The notes beneath the pieces are model-generated. The model did no database searches. It was given only the letters and a program-made list of their open reading frames with translations, and was not told where the DNA came from. Of a stretch of DNA of 57,716 nt, positions 23,092 to 31,420 are shown piece by piece (the first letter of the stretch is position 1; every line of letters starts with the position of its first letter). Source of the DNA: CAYTZH01 sp964442285 (GTDB lineage: Bacteria > Myxococcota_A > UBA9160 > JAFDET01); contig CAYTZH010000035.1 of NCBI GenBank assembly GCA_964442285.1, positions 1-57,716 of the forward strand, given 5' to 3'. The position numbers were made by a program, and so were the translations under genes.

Positions 23092-23380
23092 CGTGCGCCG
23101 AGCTGCTTCTGCATCGGGACGAAGCGGATCGTTGCTCCGTCGGAAAGGGGATGCTCGATCGCGGCGCCCGGCTCGTAGCCGTTGGCGCGATGGAACCGCT
23201 CGCCTGTCAACGTAGCCATGAGCTCGCAGCGATCGAATCCGCCTTTCGCGCCGCCGACTCAGAGAGCGCGAGGACGGTGCGACCGAGGCCCAGGCGGACC
23301 GATTGCGGGTCGACGAGGGACACGATCATGCCGAGGGCTCCGACCGACTCAGCGCGGTTGGCCAGGTCGTTCAGCGTCAC
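23088..23380 (-). pseudogene. GNAT N-acetyltransferase, truncated and frameshifted
   Basis: On the minus strand, the segment GLGRTVLALSESAARKA followed in another frame by GFDRCELMATLTGERFHRAN and GYEPGAAIEHPLSDGAT reproduces the C-terminal half of a GNAT acetyltransferase (acetyl-CoA loop and final strands). One base appears to be missing near 23240-23243, and the N-terminal half of the domain is absent or unrecognisable upstream of about 23380. The TGA overlaps the ATG of the DUF1624 gene. Confidence 0.65.
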
Positions 23381-23539
23381 GGGCTACGCCCCTCTGCGCC
23401 AACTGCGGCTGCGAGCGGCATTGTACCCGCTCGGCGGGGCCGTCGGGGGCCCGAGCGCGACCGCCAGCACCCGCCGGTCCGATCGAAAGGCTACACGAGA
23501 GCCGCGTTCGGCGGCCACCGAGGCCCGTCCGAGGCGCGC

Positions 23540-23634
23540 GATACAGCGGGATACAAACTTCATCTCTTCGGACCCCTGCGCTTCCGAGGAGTTACAGCCG
23601 GAGGTTGTAGCTTCGAGTCCCGTCCGCCCCGCCA
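23540..23634 (+). repeat. Attachment-site copy 2 with arm repeats (right end of segment A)
   Basis: This 95-bp block aligns without gaps to 26859-26953, with 83 of 95 positions identical by my count. Its left end has two GATACA-type repeats (GCGATACAGCGGGATACAA, 23538-23556). Its right end is the 23-bp tRNA-Asp 3' end. In between, GCCGGAGGTTG resembles the 3' side of the tRNA anticodon arm (GCCGGAAGTTG), so similarity to the tRNA reaches into that arm. Confidence 0.8.
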
Positions 23635-23673
23635 AAGTGTTTGATTCTGCTTGGGTTTTGAGCCGCGTTTCCA

Positions 23674-23694
23674 GGCGGGATACAAGTGGGATAT
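23674..23694 (+). repeat. Inner left-end arm repeats of segment B
   Basis: About 40 bp inside the left end of segment B the motif recurs as GGGATACAAGTGGGATAT. With the pair at 26856-26875, both ends of segment B carry GGGATACAA arms, the layout expected if a circular form had an attP with arms on both sides of the core. No gene is visible between 23635 and 23858. Confidence 0.55.
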
Positions 23695-23858
23695 GGGCGC
23701 CGCTCTCCGCGGCCAATCGCGTGCGCGGCTCCGCTCCGACGCCAGGTGGAGCATCCGCGTCCGGTTGGGCTTGATCGCCATGGGCGGCGAGCATTCCGGA
23801 CCCGTGCGAGCGTCTCCAAGTGACGTCCAAGTCGCCCGCGGCCCCTCTGAACACACGC

Positions 23859-24567
23859 ATGCACACGCAGATCTTCGGCGTCGAGCGCCCGGACGACGCT
23901 CTCGCCGTGGCGTCCGTTGGAGCGAACAACCTGGGGTTCTGTCCCGCCGAGGATCCGGCACTGTGCGGCTTTCAGCCCTGCATCCCGGCTGCCGACGCGC
24001 GGGCGCTGTCTTGCGAGTTGCCTCACGGCCCCGCCACAGTTCTGCTCTTCGCCACCGCGGACGACCAACTCGTGCTGCGCGCTACGGACATCGCGCAGCC
24101 CGACTTCGTTCAGGAGTGCTGGGGCGTCGACGTCCTCGGTCTAAAGCGGGAGGCGCGGCTGCGCGAGCGCCTGCGCCCGACCCGTTGGATCAAGGAGATC
24201 CCGGTCGGCAGCGCCGAGACGCGCATGACGGCGCTGGGCGCCGCCGCGCGCTACGCAAGGTGTGCCGACCTGCTGATTCTCGGCACCCACGCGGATCGCG
24301 GCTGGATCGGCGCGACGGGACAGGTCCACGATTGGTCGATCAGCGCGGAAATCGCTCGCACGGAGCCGATCCCGTGCATCCTCGCCGATGGGCTCGCCCC
24401 AGACAACCTCCGCGGCGCACTCGAGGCGGTCGGACCTTGGGGAGTCGACAGCTATTCCCGCACGAATCTCCCGAGCCTCCGGAAGGACCTCGACAAGGTC
24501 CGTGCCTTTCGTCGAGGTCGCGCGGCTGTCGGACGACGAGAGGCACTCTGGCGCTCTCGAGGGTTGA
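23859..24567 (+). pseudogene. Phosphoribosylanthranilate isomerase (TrpF)-like protein, degenerate and frameshifted
   Basis: The frame starting at ATG 23859 follows the TrpF fold: FGVERPDDALAVASVGANNL at the start, a central ATGQVHDWSISAEI segment and the C-terminal ILADGLAPDNL then PWGVDSYSRTN and KDLDKVRAF. The usual catalytic Cys in KICG is Phe here (QIFG), and the usual catalytic Asp strand LLLD reads LILG, so anthranilate isomerase activity is unlikely. One extra base in TTT at 24507-24509 shifts the last 19 codons (VEVARLSDDERHS, ending at TGA 24567). In the shifted frame the ORF runs on antisense to the epimerase gene. No other trp genes are near. Confidence 0.65.
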
Positions 24568-24611
24568 CTCAGTCCGTGGCTGCGCCATCGAGTAGCGCAG
24601 CAGAATCTCTG

Positions 24612-25598
24612 CTATTCCCGGACCGGGTAGGGGCGATCGCGGAAGGCGCGGTCGTGGTAGCCCTTTGCTCCGACGGCCTGCGCCAGGTCACTCCGGATGT
24701 CTTCGTTTCGGGCAAGCCTCCGCAGGACTTCCCCGAAACTGAACCTGGGCTGCCATCCGAGATCGACACGGGCCCTGGTGTTGACGTACACCCGGTCGAT
24801 GCTTGGAAACATCCGCCAGCCGAGGCGTCTGTAGGTAGCTTCGAACTCGGGAAAGAGTTTGTTGACTACCTTCGCGGCATCGAGACGGATTTCGCGCAGA
24901 TGCGAGGGCGTGAACGGCGTGGTCGCGCTGATGATGTAGCAGCCGAAACCGATCTCTGGCGCGCGCTCGAGCGCCGCGAGGTGCGCCTCGACGGCGTCCT
25001 GGAGATCGACGCGACGATAGAGGTACTCGTTCGCCTTGGCGTTGTCGTCTGCGAAACCCTCACGCGTCTCCTTCCGATCGTCCTCCTCGGGAAAGAAGCG
25101 GGAGGTGCGCAGGACGACGCAGGGGAGCCCCTGCTCGCGGTGAACGATCTCGCAGAGGTGCTCGGCAGCAAGCTTAGTCGCACCGTAGACGTTTTTCGGC
25201 CGGGGTGGAATGTCCTCAGTGATCCAGGCCGCCGGCGCGCTCGGGCCCGGCTGCAGGGCGCGCCCGAAGGTACTCGTGGTGCTCGTGTAGACGAAGCGCC
25301 CAACGCCGGCCGCGACCGCCTCTTCCAGGAGGTTCAAAGTGCCGACCACGTTCGTCGCCACGAATTCCGAGCGGGAATGGGTGACGACGTGAGGCTTGTG
25401 GAGCGTGGCCGCGTGGAGAACGGCATCGACGCCGCGCACGACCTCATGTGCGAAGCCGCGGTCTGCGACGGAGCCTGTACGAGACGTGAACGGACCTACT
25501 CGGAGATCAGCGCCTTCCACGTCCCAGCCGAGGTCGCGCAGGGTACGCACCAAGCCTTCTCCGAGGTGCCCCGAACTGCCTGTAACGAGAATCCGCAT
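24612..25598 (-). CDS. NAD(P)-dependent epimerase/dehydratase (extended SDR)
   Basis: The 328-residue protein starts at MRILVTGSSGHLGEGLVRTL with the GxxGxxG Rossmann loop. It has the SDR active-site Tyr-Lys pair in YGATK and a preceding Ser/Thr motif VYTSTTSTFG, as in nucleotide-sugar epimerases and dehydratases. ATG 25598 is preferred over an upstream in-frame ATG at 25616 because it places the nucleotide-binding motif at the N-terminus. It lies 4 nt after the maf stop, so maf and the epimerase are probably co-transcribed. The sugar substrate is unknown. Confidence 0.85.
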   Translation of the reverse strand: MRILVTGSSGHLGEGLVRTLRDLGWDVEGADLRVGPFTSRTGSVADRGFAHEVVRGVDAVLHAATLHKPHVVTHSRSEFVATNVVGTLNLLEEAVAAGVGRFVYTSTTSTFGRALQPGPSAPAAWITEDIPPRPKNVYGATKLAAEHLCEIVHREQGLPCVVLRTSRFFPEEDDRKETREGFADDNAKANEYLYRRVDLQDAVEAHLAALERAPEIGFGCYIISATTPFTPSHLREIRLDAAKVVNKLFPEFEATYRRLGWRMFPSIDRVYVNTRARVDLGWQPRFSFGEVLRRLARNEDIRSDLAQAVGAKGYHDRAFRDRPYPVRE

Positions 25599-25602
25599 CG
25601 CG

Positions 25603-26178
25603 CTAGATAGAGGCACCCTGCTGGCGCAGAAAAAGCATGAGTTCTCCTACCGGCAGTGCGGTCCGGAAGTTTGGGCTGCCCTCGACACGGTCGGCGAAGC
25701 GCAGAACCGCGTCCTCCTCGTACGCACCCGCGAAGTCGAGCACGGGGTAGGCGTCCATATACGCCCGAATCTCGCGCTCCTCGAGCGATCGGAAGGTGAT
25801 ATCCGCCCGCTGAGCTGTAGAGAGCATACACCTGGTTTCGGTGTGATAGACCGCCAGGCCGGTGACGAATGAAAACGTGCTGCCGGAAAGCGCGCTCAGC
25901 ATGTTGAAGGCCTCGCCGAGATCCGCTGGTTTCTCGAGGATGCGCGATCCCAACACCGCCACCGCATCCCCGGCAACGATCACACTCGGCTGCGCCTGCC
26001 GCCCTCCGACCGCGAGGGCCTTCGCCTCCGAGAGTGCGCGCGTCAGGCGCATCGGGTCGCTGTGCCGAATCGCCCGCTCGTCGATGTCGGCCGGGTCGAC
26101 GTAGTAGTCGACGCCCAGAATGTCGAGTGCCAGGCGACGAGACGGGGACTGCGAGGCGAGCACGATGCGGATGGTCAT
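25603..26178 (-). CDS. Maf-family nucleotide pyrophosphatase
   Basis: The 191-residue protein begins IRIVLASQSPSRRLALDILG, the signature of Maf/YhdE/YceF proteins, which hydrolyse non-canonical or canonical nucleoside triphosphates to monophosphates and affect septation. Other family features are IVAGDAVAVLGSRILEKP (normally ADT in place of AGD) and a YEEDAVLRFADRVEGSPNF segment. Its ATG overlaps the TGA of the small upstream gene (ATGA). Maf genes are usually chromosomal and near cell-shape genes; here it lies inside the accessory array. Confidence 0.85.
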   Translation of the reverse strand: MTIRIVLASQSPSRRLALDILGVDYYVDPADIDERAIRHSDPMRLTRALSEAKALAVGGRQAQPSVIVAGDAVAVLGSRILEKPADLGEAFNMLSALSGSTFSFVTGLAVYHTETRCMLSTAQRADITFRSLEEREIRAYMDAYPVLDFAGAYEEDAVLRFADRVEGSPNFRTALPVGELMLFLRQQGASI

Positions 26179-26402
26179 CCAGGCAATCCGCTCCGCCTCT
26201 TCAAGCGCCCGCGGCCCACCACGACGATCTCGTCGACGTGGGCCTCGGTCCAAGGCGCGGACGGGCCGCCGTCGAAGCCCCCGAGAAGGAACTCCTCGAG
26301 CTGCTCCCTGGCGACGCGAAACCGGTGAGGCGCCGGCGGTAGCGGTATCACGTCGAGGTCGCCGACGCATCGGCGGCGGCCTTCCGCGGCGGATGTGCCC
26401 AT
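26175..26402 (-). CDS. Small protein of unknown function coupled to maf
   Basis: A 75-residue frame starts at an ATG preceded by a strong purine-rich ribosome site (GGAGGAGAAGGGGAG). It overlaps the maf start by 4 nt, supporting real translation. The protein has a basic N-terminus, the segment FRVAREQLEEFLLGGFDGGP, an acidic HVDEIVVVG stretch and a basic tail. I do not recognise it. It could be a short remnant of a longer protein or a small DNA- or protein-binding factor. Confidence 0.5.
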   Translation of the reverse strand: MGTSAAEGRRRCVGDLDVIPLPPAPHRFRVAREQLEEFLLGGFDGGPSAPWTEAHVDEIVVVGRGRLKRRSGLPG

Positions 26403-26858
26403 CCTGGTCTCCCCTTCTCCTCCGGGTCTCCCCGGAGCGGGCGAGACTGGCCGATCGGCGGGGGCAACGTCAAGGAGAGGGCCGCCGTGGGGCGTCCTTG
26501 GGGCAGGGGACCCCGACCATTGCGCTCTCCTCTGGGACGGCACAACTCCGAGGCGCGGTGGTGACAGCCCACCGGTTCCGCGCAGCGGCTTGGCCGCTCC
26601 CGCGGAGCGAGCTGGCGCAATTCCAGGGGCGGCGGTGAGACTCCGCTCCAAGAACGGTGAAGACCCTTCTCGGTCCAGGTCGAGAAGCGCTCCCGCGCAT
26701 GCGGGGAACCGAATCCCCGGGGGAGCGAAGCTGTGTACACCGGATTTATCTGGGAGATCGGAGCCGTGGCGGCGATGAGCGCTGGCCAGCTGGAGCTGCA
26801 CGCCCAAGGCCGCCGGCACGCTCCTCCCGCGCCCTCGCTGTGTGGAGTCCGTCCCCGG
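26403..26858. other. Non-coding end of segment B
   Basis: I see no convincing gene on either strand here. Possible frames lack ribosome sites and recognisable sequence. The stretch leads into the arm repeats and attachment copy at the right end of segment B. Confidence 0.5.
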
Positions 26859-26953
26859 GATACAACGGGATACAAGCTTCAGCTCTCCGGGCCCTTGCGT
26901 TTCCGACTACTTACGGCCGGAGGTTGTAGGTTCGAGTCCCGTCCGCCCCGCCA
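26856..26953 (+). repeat. Attachment-site copy 3 with arm repeats (right end of segment B)
   Basis: It starts with the perfect tandem pair CGGGATACAACGGGATACAA (26856-26875) and ends in the 23-bp tRNA-Asp 3' end (26931-26953). The 95 bp from 26859 align without gaps with copy 2. The next 98 bp to the first gene of segment C hold no gene. Confidence 0.82.
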
Positions 26954-27051
26954 CGAGTCGTCGGATTCACTGAGGAATTCGCGTTCTGGCGGTGCCTGGT
27001 TGCCCGCTTTGGTCGCGGCTGGTCGTGGCTACGACCGAGCCGTGGCGACGA

Positions 27052-28182
27052 TCAGATTCCGATCCGCTGGGCGAGGAGCTCCCGGTGGAAGGCAGCGTCC
27101 CCGAGCAGGAGCTCCGACGACTTCGCGCGCCTCAGGTAGAGGTGGGCGTCGTGCTCCCAGGTGAAGGCGACCCCGCCGTGGATCTGGAGACACTCGGCCG
27201 CGCAGTGGAGCAAGGCCTCGGAGCAGTGGGCCTTGGCGAGGGAGGCGACGATGGGGAGCTCGTCCGTGTCGAGCGCGGCGGCGCGCGCGGCGTAGGTTGC
27301 GGCCGAGCGCGCGGTCTCCACCGAGAGCAGCATCTCGGCGCACTTGTGCTTGATGGCCTGGAACGAGCCGATGGGCCTGCCGAACTGCACGCGCGTCTTC
27401 GCGTACTCCACCGACACGTCGAGGACGTGCTGCGCGGATCCCACCATCTCGTTCGCGAGCGCGACCGCCGCCTGGTCGAGCGTCTTCCCCAGTCCGGCGG
27501 CGCCCCGGCCGGGCTCTCCGAGAGGCTCGACCTCGACGCCGTCGAAGTCGAGCCGTGCCTGCCTGCGGGTCTCGTCGAGGGTAGGGAGCGAGGTGCGCCG
27601 GAGCCCCTGTGCATGCCCGGGCACCGTGAAGAGCGCGATGCCGTCGGTGCCCTCGCTGTCCGGGATGCGCGCGGCCACGACGACGAGGTCGGCGACGTGG
27701 CCGTCGAGCACGAAGGACTTGGTGCCGTCGAGCCGCCAGGCTCGACCCTCCGGGCGCGCCTCCATGCGGATCCCGCCGAGGTCCCAGCGGCCGTCGGGCT
27801 CGGTGAGCGCGAGGCAGGCGATGCTCTCCCCCGAGGCGATCCCCGGCAGGAGGGCCTTCCGCTGCGCCTCGCTCGCGGCATTTCGAATGGCGCCCCCGGC
27901 GAGCACGACGCTCGAGAGGTAGGGCCCGGGGACGAGGCGGCGGCCCATCTCCTCGAACACGATGCCGAGCTCGACGAAGCCGAAGCCCTGGCCGCCGTAG
28001 CGCTCGGGGAAGGGGATCGAGCTGAGGCCGAGCTCGGCATTCGTCTTGCGCCAGAGCTCGCGGTCGAAGCCCTCGTCCGTCGCCATCCACTGCCGCACGC
28101 GCTTCGCGTCGAAGTGGTCGGCGAAGTAGCGACGCAGGCTGCGCCGGAACTCCTCCTGCTCCTCCGTGAAGGCGAGGTTCAA
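27052..28182 (-). CDS. Acyl-CoA dehydrogenase, subunit of a probable heteromeric pair
   Basis: The 376-residue flavoprotein has the N-terminal helix bundle (EEQEEFRRSLRRYFADHF), the middle-domain FAD/substrate strand CLALTEPDGRWD and a C-terminal ECLQIHGGVAFTWEHDAHLY segment in place of the standard IYEGT motif. This C-terminus is typical of the actinobacterial and proteobacterial steroid side-chain FadE/ChsE subunits that act as heterotetramers. Its TTG start overlaps the stop of the second dehydrogenase gene (TTGA). It is the last gene of the TetR-amidohydrolase-hydratase operon. FAD-dependent alpha,beta-dehydrogenation of an acyl-CoA is expected. Confidence 0.85.
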   Translation of the reverse strand: MNLAFTEEQEEFRRSLRRYFADHFDAKRVRQWMATDEGFDRELWRKTNAELGLSSIPFPERYGGQGFGFVELGIVFEEMGRRLVPGPYLSSVVLAGGAIRNAASEAQRKALLPGIASGESIACLALTEPDGRWDLGGIRMEARPEGRAWRLDGTKSFVLDGHVADLVVVAARIPDSEGTDGIALFTVPGHAQGLRRTSLPTLDETRRQARLDFDGVEVEPLGEPGRGAAGLGKTLDQAAVALANEMVGSAQHVLDVSVEYAKTRVQFGRPIGSFQAIKHKCAEMLLSVETARSAATYAARAAALDTDELPIVASLAKAHCSEALLHCAAECLQIHGGVAFTWEHDAHLYLRRAKSSELLLGDAAFHRELLAQRIGI

Positions 28183-29393
28183 GCCTGGGGCTCCCGCGGC
28201 AGACCGAGCACGCGCTCACCGACGATGTTGCGCTGGATCTCCGCGGTGCCGCCCCAGATCGTGTGGCTGCGGCTCCCGAGGAACGAGGCCTGCCAGCGGG
28301 TGAGCCCGCCGTCCTCCGCTCGGATCATCGCGTCTGCGCCCACGAGGTTCATGGCGATCTCCCCGAACCGGCGCGCGTACTCGGACCAGAACATCTTGTG
28401 GATCGAGGCGCTCGCGTCGGGGTCGCCTCCACGGGCGACCGAGGAGATGAGGCGGAGGCCCTGGTAGCGCATCAGCTCGACCTGGGTGAAGGCCCAGGCG
28501 AGCTGCTGGCGGACGACGGGATCTCCGGCGCGCCCCCGCTCGCGGACCTCGTCCACCAGCTTCCAGAACTCGCGCGCGAAGGCCGTGTGCTGCGTGGTGG
28601 CGTTGCCGCCGCGTTCGTTTCCGAGGGTGGTGCGCGTGACGACCCAGCCGTTGTGGAGCCCACCGATCACGTTGGCGAGGGGGGCGCGCGCACCGTCGAG
28701 GAAGGTCTCGGCGAAGTGCTCCTGGCCCGTGATCTGCCGGATGGGACGGAACACGACCCCGTTCGGCGAGCCGTCGGCCTTGCGGATCGGGATCAGCACG
28801 TAGGAGATCCCGGCGTGCTTCGAGGCGTCGGGATCGGTCCGACAGAGGCAGAAGAGCATGGTCGCGTCCCAGTACCAGGAGGTCCAGACCTTCTGGCCCG
28901 TGACGACGACCTCGTCGCCGTCCACGACGCCCTTCGTCTCGAGGCTCGCCAGGTCCGAGCCGGCGTTGGGCTCCGAGAAGCCCTGGCAGTAGCGGTCCTC
29001 GCCCGAGAGGATGCGCGGCAGGAGCCGCGCCTTCTGCTCCTCGGTGCCGTGCACGATGATCGCCGGGCCCACCAGCGACTCGCCCATGCCGCGCGTCACC
29101 CGGGGAACACCGGCGCGGGCGAACTCCTCGTTCATCACCGCGACCTCGACTCCGGAGAGGCCGCGCCCGCCGTACGCCTCCGGCCAGGTGATGCACAGGT
29201 AGCCCGCCTCGCGGAGCTTCTCGCCCCAGGCCTCGAGGCCCGCGCTCCCGCGCACGGCGCCCGGCGCCTCGGACGCGACCGCCGGGTCGGGCCGGTTCTC
29301 GGCGAGCCAGGCGCGCAGCTCCTCCCGGAAGGCGCGTGCGCGCGGCCCGAGGTCGAGCTCGGGCGGCTCGGGCAGCGTGCCGGGCCGGCTCAC
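28179..29393 (-). CDS. Acyl-CoA dehydrogenase, partner subunit
   Basis: The 404-residue protein has the acyl-CoA dehydrogenase core with YCQGFSEPNAGSDLASLETK in the middle domain, WTSWYWDATMLFCLCRTDP, and the C-terminal HTIWGGTAEIQRNIVGERVL motif (FAD-contacting, equivalent to AGGTSEIQRN). Side-by-side dehydrogenase genes of this type commonly form alpha2beta2 enzymes on bulky acyl-CoAs. The GTG start overlaps the enoyl-CoA hydratase stop (GTGA), so the genes are translationally coupled. Confidence 0.88.
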   Translation of the reverse strand: MSRPGTLPEPPELDLGPRARAFREELRAWLAENRPDPAVASEAPGAVRGSAGLEAWGEKLREAGYLCITWPEAYGGRGLSGVEVAVMNEEFARAGVPRVTRGMGESLVGPAIIVHGTEEQKARLLPRILSGEDRYCQGFSEPNAGSDLASLETKGVVDGDEVVVTGQKVWTSWYWDATMLFCLCRTDPDASKHAGISYVLIPIRKADGSPNGVVFRPIRQITGQEHFAETFLDGARAPLANVIGGLHNGWVVTRTTLGNERGGNATTQHTAFAREFWKLVDEVRERGRAGDPVVRQQLAWAFTQVELMRYQGLRLISSVARGGDPDASASIHKMFWSEYARRFGEIAMNLVGADAMIRAEDGGLTRWQASFLGSRSHTIWGGTAEIQRNIVGERVLGLPREPQA

Positions 29394-30202
29394 CCGAGCT
29401 CCTCGGGGAACTCCTTCGAGACGGAGCCGCTCCAGCGCGGCGCGCGCTTCTCGAAGAAGGCCACGGTGCCTTCCTTGGCGTCGGGGTGCCGGGTGGTGCG
29501 CGCGAAGAGCTCGCCCTCGCGCTTGCGCCAGGCGCGCAGGTCGATGCCCACGCCCTCCCAGAGCAGACGCTTCGAGATCGCGACCGGGAGCGGCGCCGCG
29601 TTCGTGGCGATGTCGCGCGCCAGCTCGAGCGCCCGGGACAGCACCTCCTCCTTGGGGAAGGCGCGCGTGGCGACGCCGTACTCGACCGCCTCGTCGCCGA
29701 GGAAGGTGCGGCCCGAGAGCAGCAGCTCCGAGGCGCGCGCCAGGCCCGCCAGGCGCGGCAGGATCACGTGCGACGCCAGCTCCGGGAGCACCCCTCGGCG
29801 CACGAAGGCGAAGGCCAGCTTCGCGTCGTGCGCCACGTAGCGGACGTCCGCCTGGAGCGGCCAGGTGAGCCCTGCGCCCACGGCCGGGCCGTTGATCGCT
29901 GCGACCACGGGCTTGCGCACCTCCATGGGCATCATGCGCCGGTACCGGCGCTCGACGCCGCCCCAGCCCGCGGCGAAGCCGCTGCCGGAGCCCAGGTCGG
30001 CGCCGGCGCAGAAGGCGCGGCCCGCACCCGTGACCACAACGGCCCGCACGGTGTCGTCGCCGTCGGCCTCCGCCATGGCGTCCTCCATCTCGGCGCCCAT
30101 GAGGGCCGTCATGGCGTTCAGCTTCTCGGGCCGGTTCAGGGTGACGACGGCCACGCCGTCGTCCACCTCGTAGAGGATCTGCTCGTAGCTCACGTCCGGC
30201 AC
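29390..30202 (-). CDS. Enoyl-CoA hydratase/isomerase family protein
   Basis: The 270-residue crotonase-fold protein has VVVTGAGRAFCAGADLGSGS with the first oxyanion-hole region and an AAINGPAVGAGLTWPLQAD segment with the second. These match the hydratase/isomerase family; hydration of the double bond formed by the paired dehydrogenases is the natural role. Typical catalytic glutamates are not both obvious, so isomerase or hydrolase activity is possible. It starts at GTG 30202, 7 nt after the amidohydrolase stop. Confidence 0.87.
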   Translation of the reverse strand: MPDVSYEQILYEVDDGVAVVTLNRPEKLNAMTALMGAEMEDAMAEADGDDTVRAVVVTGAGRAFCAGADLGSGSGFAAGWGGVERRYRRMMPMEVRKPVVAAINGPAVGAGLTWPLQADVRYVAHDAKLAFAFVRRGVLPELASHVILPRLAGLARASELLLSGRTFLGDEAVEYGVATRAFPKEEVLSRALELARDIATNAAPLPVAISKRLLWEGVGIDLRAWRKREGELFARTTRHPDAKEGTVAFFEKRAPRWSGSVSKEFPEELG

Positions 30203-30209
30203 CTCCGGC

Positions 30210-31391
30210 TCAGGCGCCCACGGCCAGGGCCTCTTCGGCGAGTCCGCCGAAGAAGCGCCGGAGCGTCTCGCCGTCCACGCGGCCTTCGAGCTGCTTGCGG
30301 TAGCGCGCCACGGCGTCCTGGCCGCCCTCGGGGTGGGGATAATCGGTGGAGAAGCACACGAGGTCGGGCCCCACGCGCTCGATGATCTCGGCCGCGGGAT
30401 CGAACTCCAGGGGACTCACGCAGACCTGGCGCCGGACGTACTCGCTCGGCTTGAGCGGGTAGGCCCACCTCTCGCCGCCCATGCGCTCGGCGAAGTTCCG
30501 CCCGAAGTCGAGGCGGCGCAGCCACTCGGGGAGCCAGTCGATGCCCAGCTCCGACACGAAGATGCGGAGGTCGGGATGCCGCTCGAGCACGCCGTTCACG
30601 ACGATCTCGGTGAGGAAGACCTCGGGGAGCTGGTGGAGCTGCGTCAGGTACGACGCGAGCGAGTTCGGGAAGGGCCGTCCGTTGTCGAGCCAGCCCGCAT
30701 CGAACGCCGGGCGCCCGCCGCCCACGTGCACCATCGGGATCATGCCGATGGCCGCGCAGTGCGCCCAGACCGGCTCGAAGTCCGGGTGGGCGAGCGACTT
30801 CCCGCGCGCCGGGGTGGGCCAGAACACGAAGCTGCGGCTCCCGGCGCGGCGCAGCCGGGTGAGCTCGTCGACGAGCGCCGCGGTGTCCATCGTCTCGAAG
30901 TCGACGATGCCGACCGGGATCAGGCGGTCCGTGTGGCCCGCCAGCGTCTCGCACGCCCAGGTGTTGTAGGCGGCCATCAGCCTGGCGGTGAAGTCGGGTC
31001 GCTCGCGGCGGCTCTTGCCGATCGGGGTGTAGGCGAAGGTCGGCAGCACGAGCTGGCGGTCGATGCCCTGGGCCTCGAGGTACGCGAGCCGCTCGTCGGG
31101 CTTCCAGGCGCCCTGCACCTTCTGGATGCCCGCCACGGCGAGCTGCGCCATGGCGCGGCGGCCGTTCTCGTCGGCCTTGCGATAGGCATCGCGGATGGCC
31201 GGCGGCAGGCGGTCGATCGGGTCCTGCGGCACGGCCGAGCGGGGCAGGCTGCCGAGGACGTCGCCGAAGCCGGTCGTCGCGATCAGGGTCACGTCGTCGA
31301 GCGGCGGGACCTCCGCCGCGAGCTCCGGGAAGCGCTTCTCGTACCAGTCGAAGGGCTCGAAGAAGTGGCTGTCGACGTCGATCACGGTCAT
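30210..31391 (-). CDS. Amidohydrolase-2 family metal-dependent hydrolase/decarboxylase
   Basis: This 393-residue TIM-barrel protein starts MTVIDVDSHFFEP, the metal-binding DxDxH-type N-terminus of amidohydrolase_2 (ACMSD-like) proteins. Later motifs are a His in MVHVGGG, SELGIDWLPEWLRRLDF and the terminal metal/catalytic Asp in FSTDYPHPEGG. Family members hydrolyse or decarboxylate cyclic and aromatic substrates. It lies between the TetR gene and the acyl-CoA dehydrogenation genes, suggesting ring opening or decarboxylation in the same pathway. Confidence 0.83.
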   Translation of the reverse strand: MTVIDVDSHFFEPFDWYEKRFPELAAEVPPLDDVTLIATTGFGDVLGSLPRSAVPQDPIDRLPPAIRDAYRKADENGRRAMAQLAVAGIQKVQGAWKPDERLAYLEAQGIDRQLVLPTFAYTPIGKSRRERPDFTARLMAAYNTWACETLAGHTDRLIPVGIVDFETMDTAALVDELTRLRRAGSRSFVFWPTPARGKSLAHPDFEPVWAHCAAIGMIPMVHVGGGRPAFDAGWLDNGRPFPNSLASYLTQLHQLPEVFLTEIVVNGVLERHPDLRIFVSELGIDWLPEWLRRLDFGRNFAERMGGERWAYPLKPSEYVRRQVCVSPLEFDPAAEIIERVGPDLVCFSTDYPHPEGGQDAVARYRKQLEGRVDGETLRRFFGGLAEEALAVGA

Positions 31392-31420
31392 CGGAGGCTC
31401 CTGTTCTTTCCGGTGTGGCT

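Noticed and set aside
23540..23634. A second tRNA-like gene at the T-arm copies (also 26859-26953 and 57590-57689).
   Set aside because: Only the T-arm and acceptor 3' strand are present; there is no matching 5' acceptor strand, D-arm or anticodon loop, so they are attachment-site copies.
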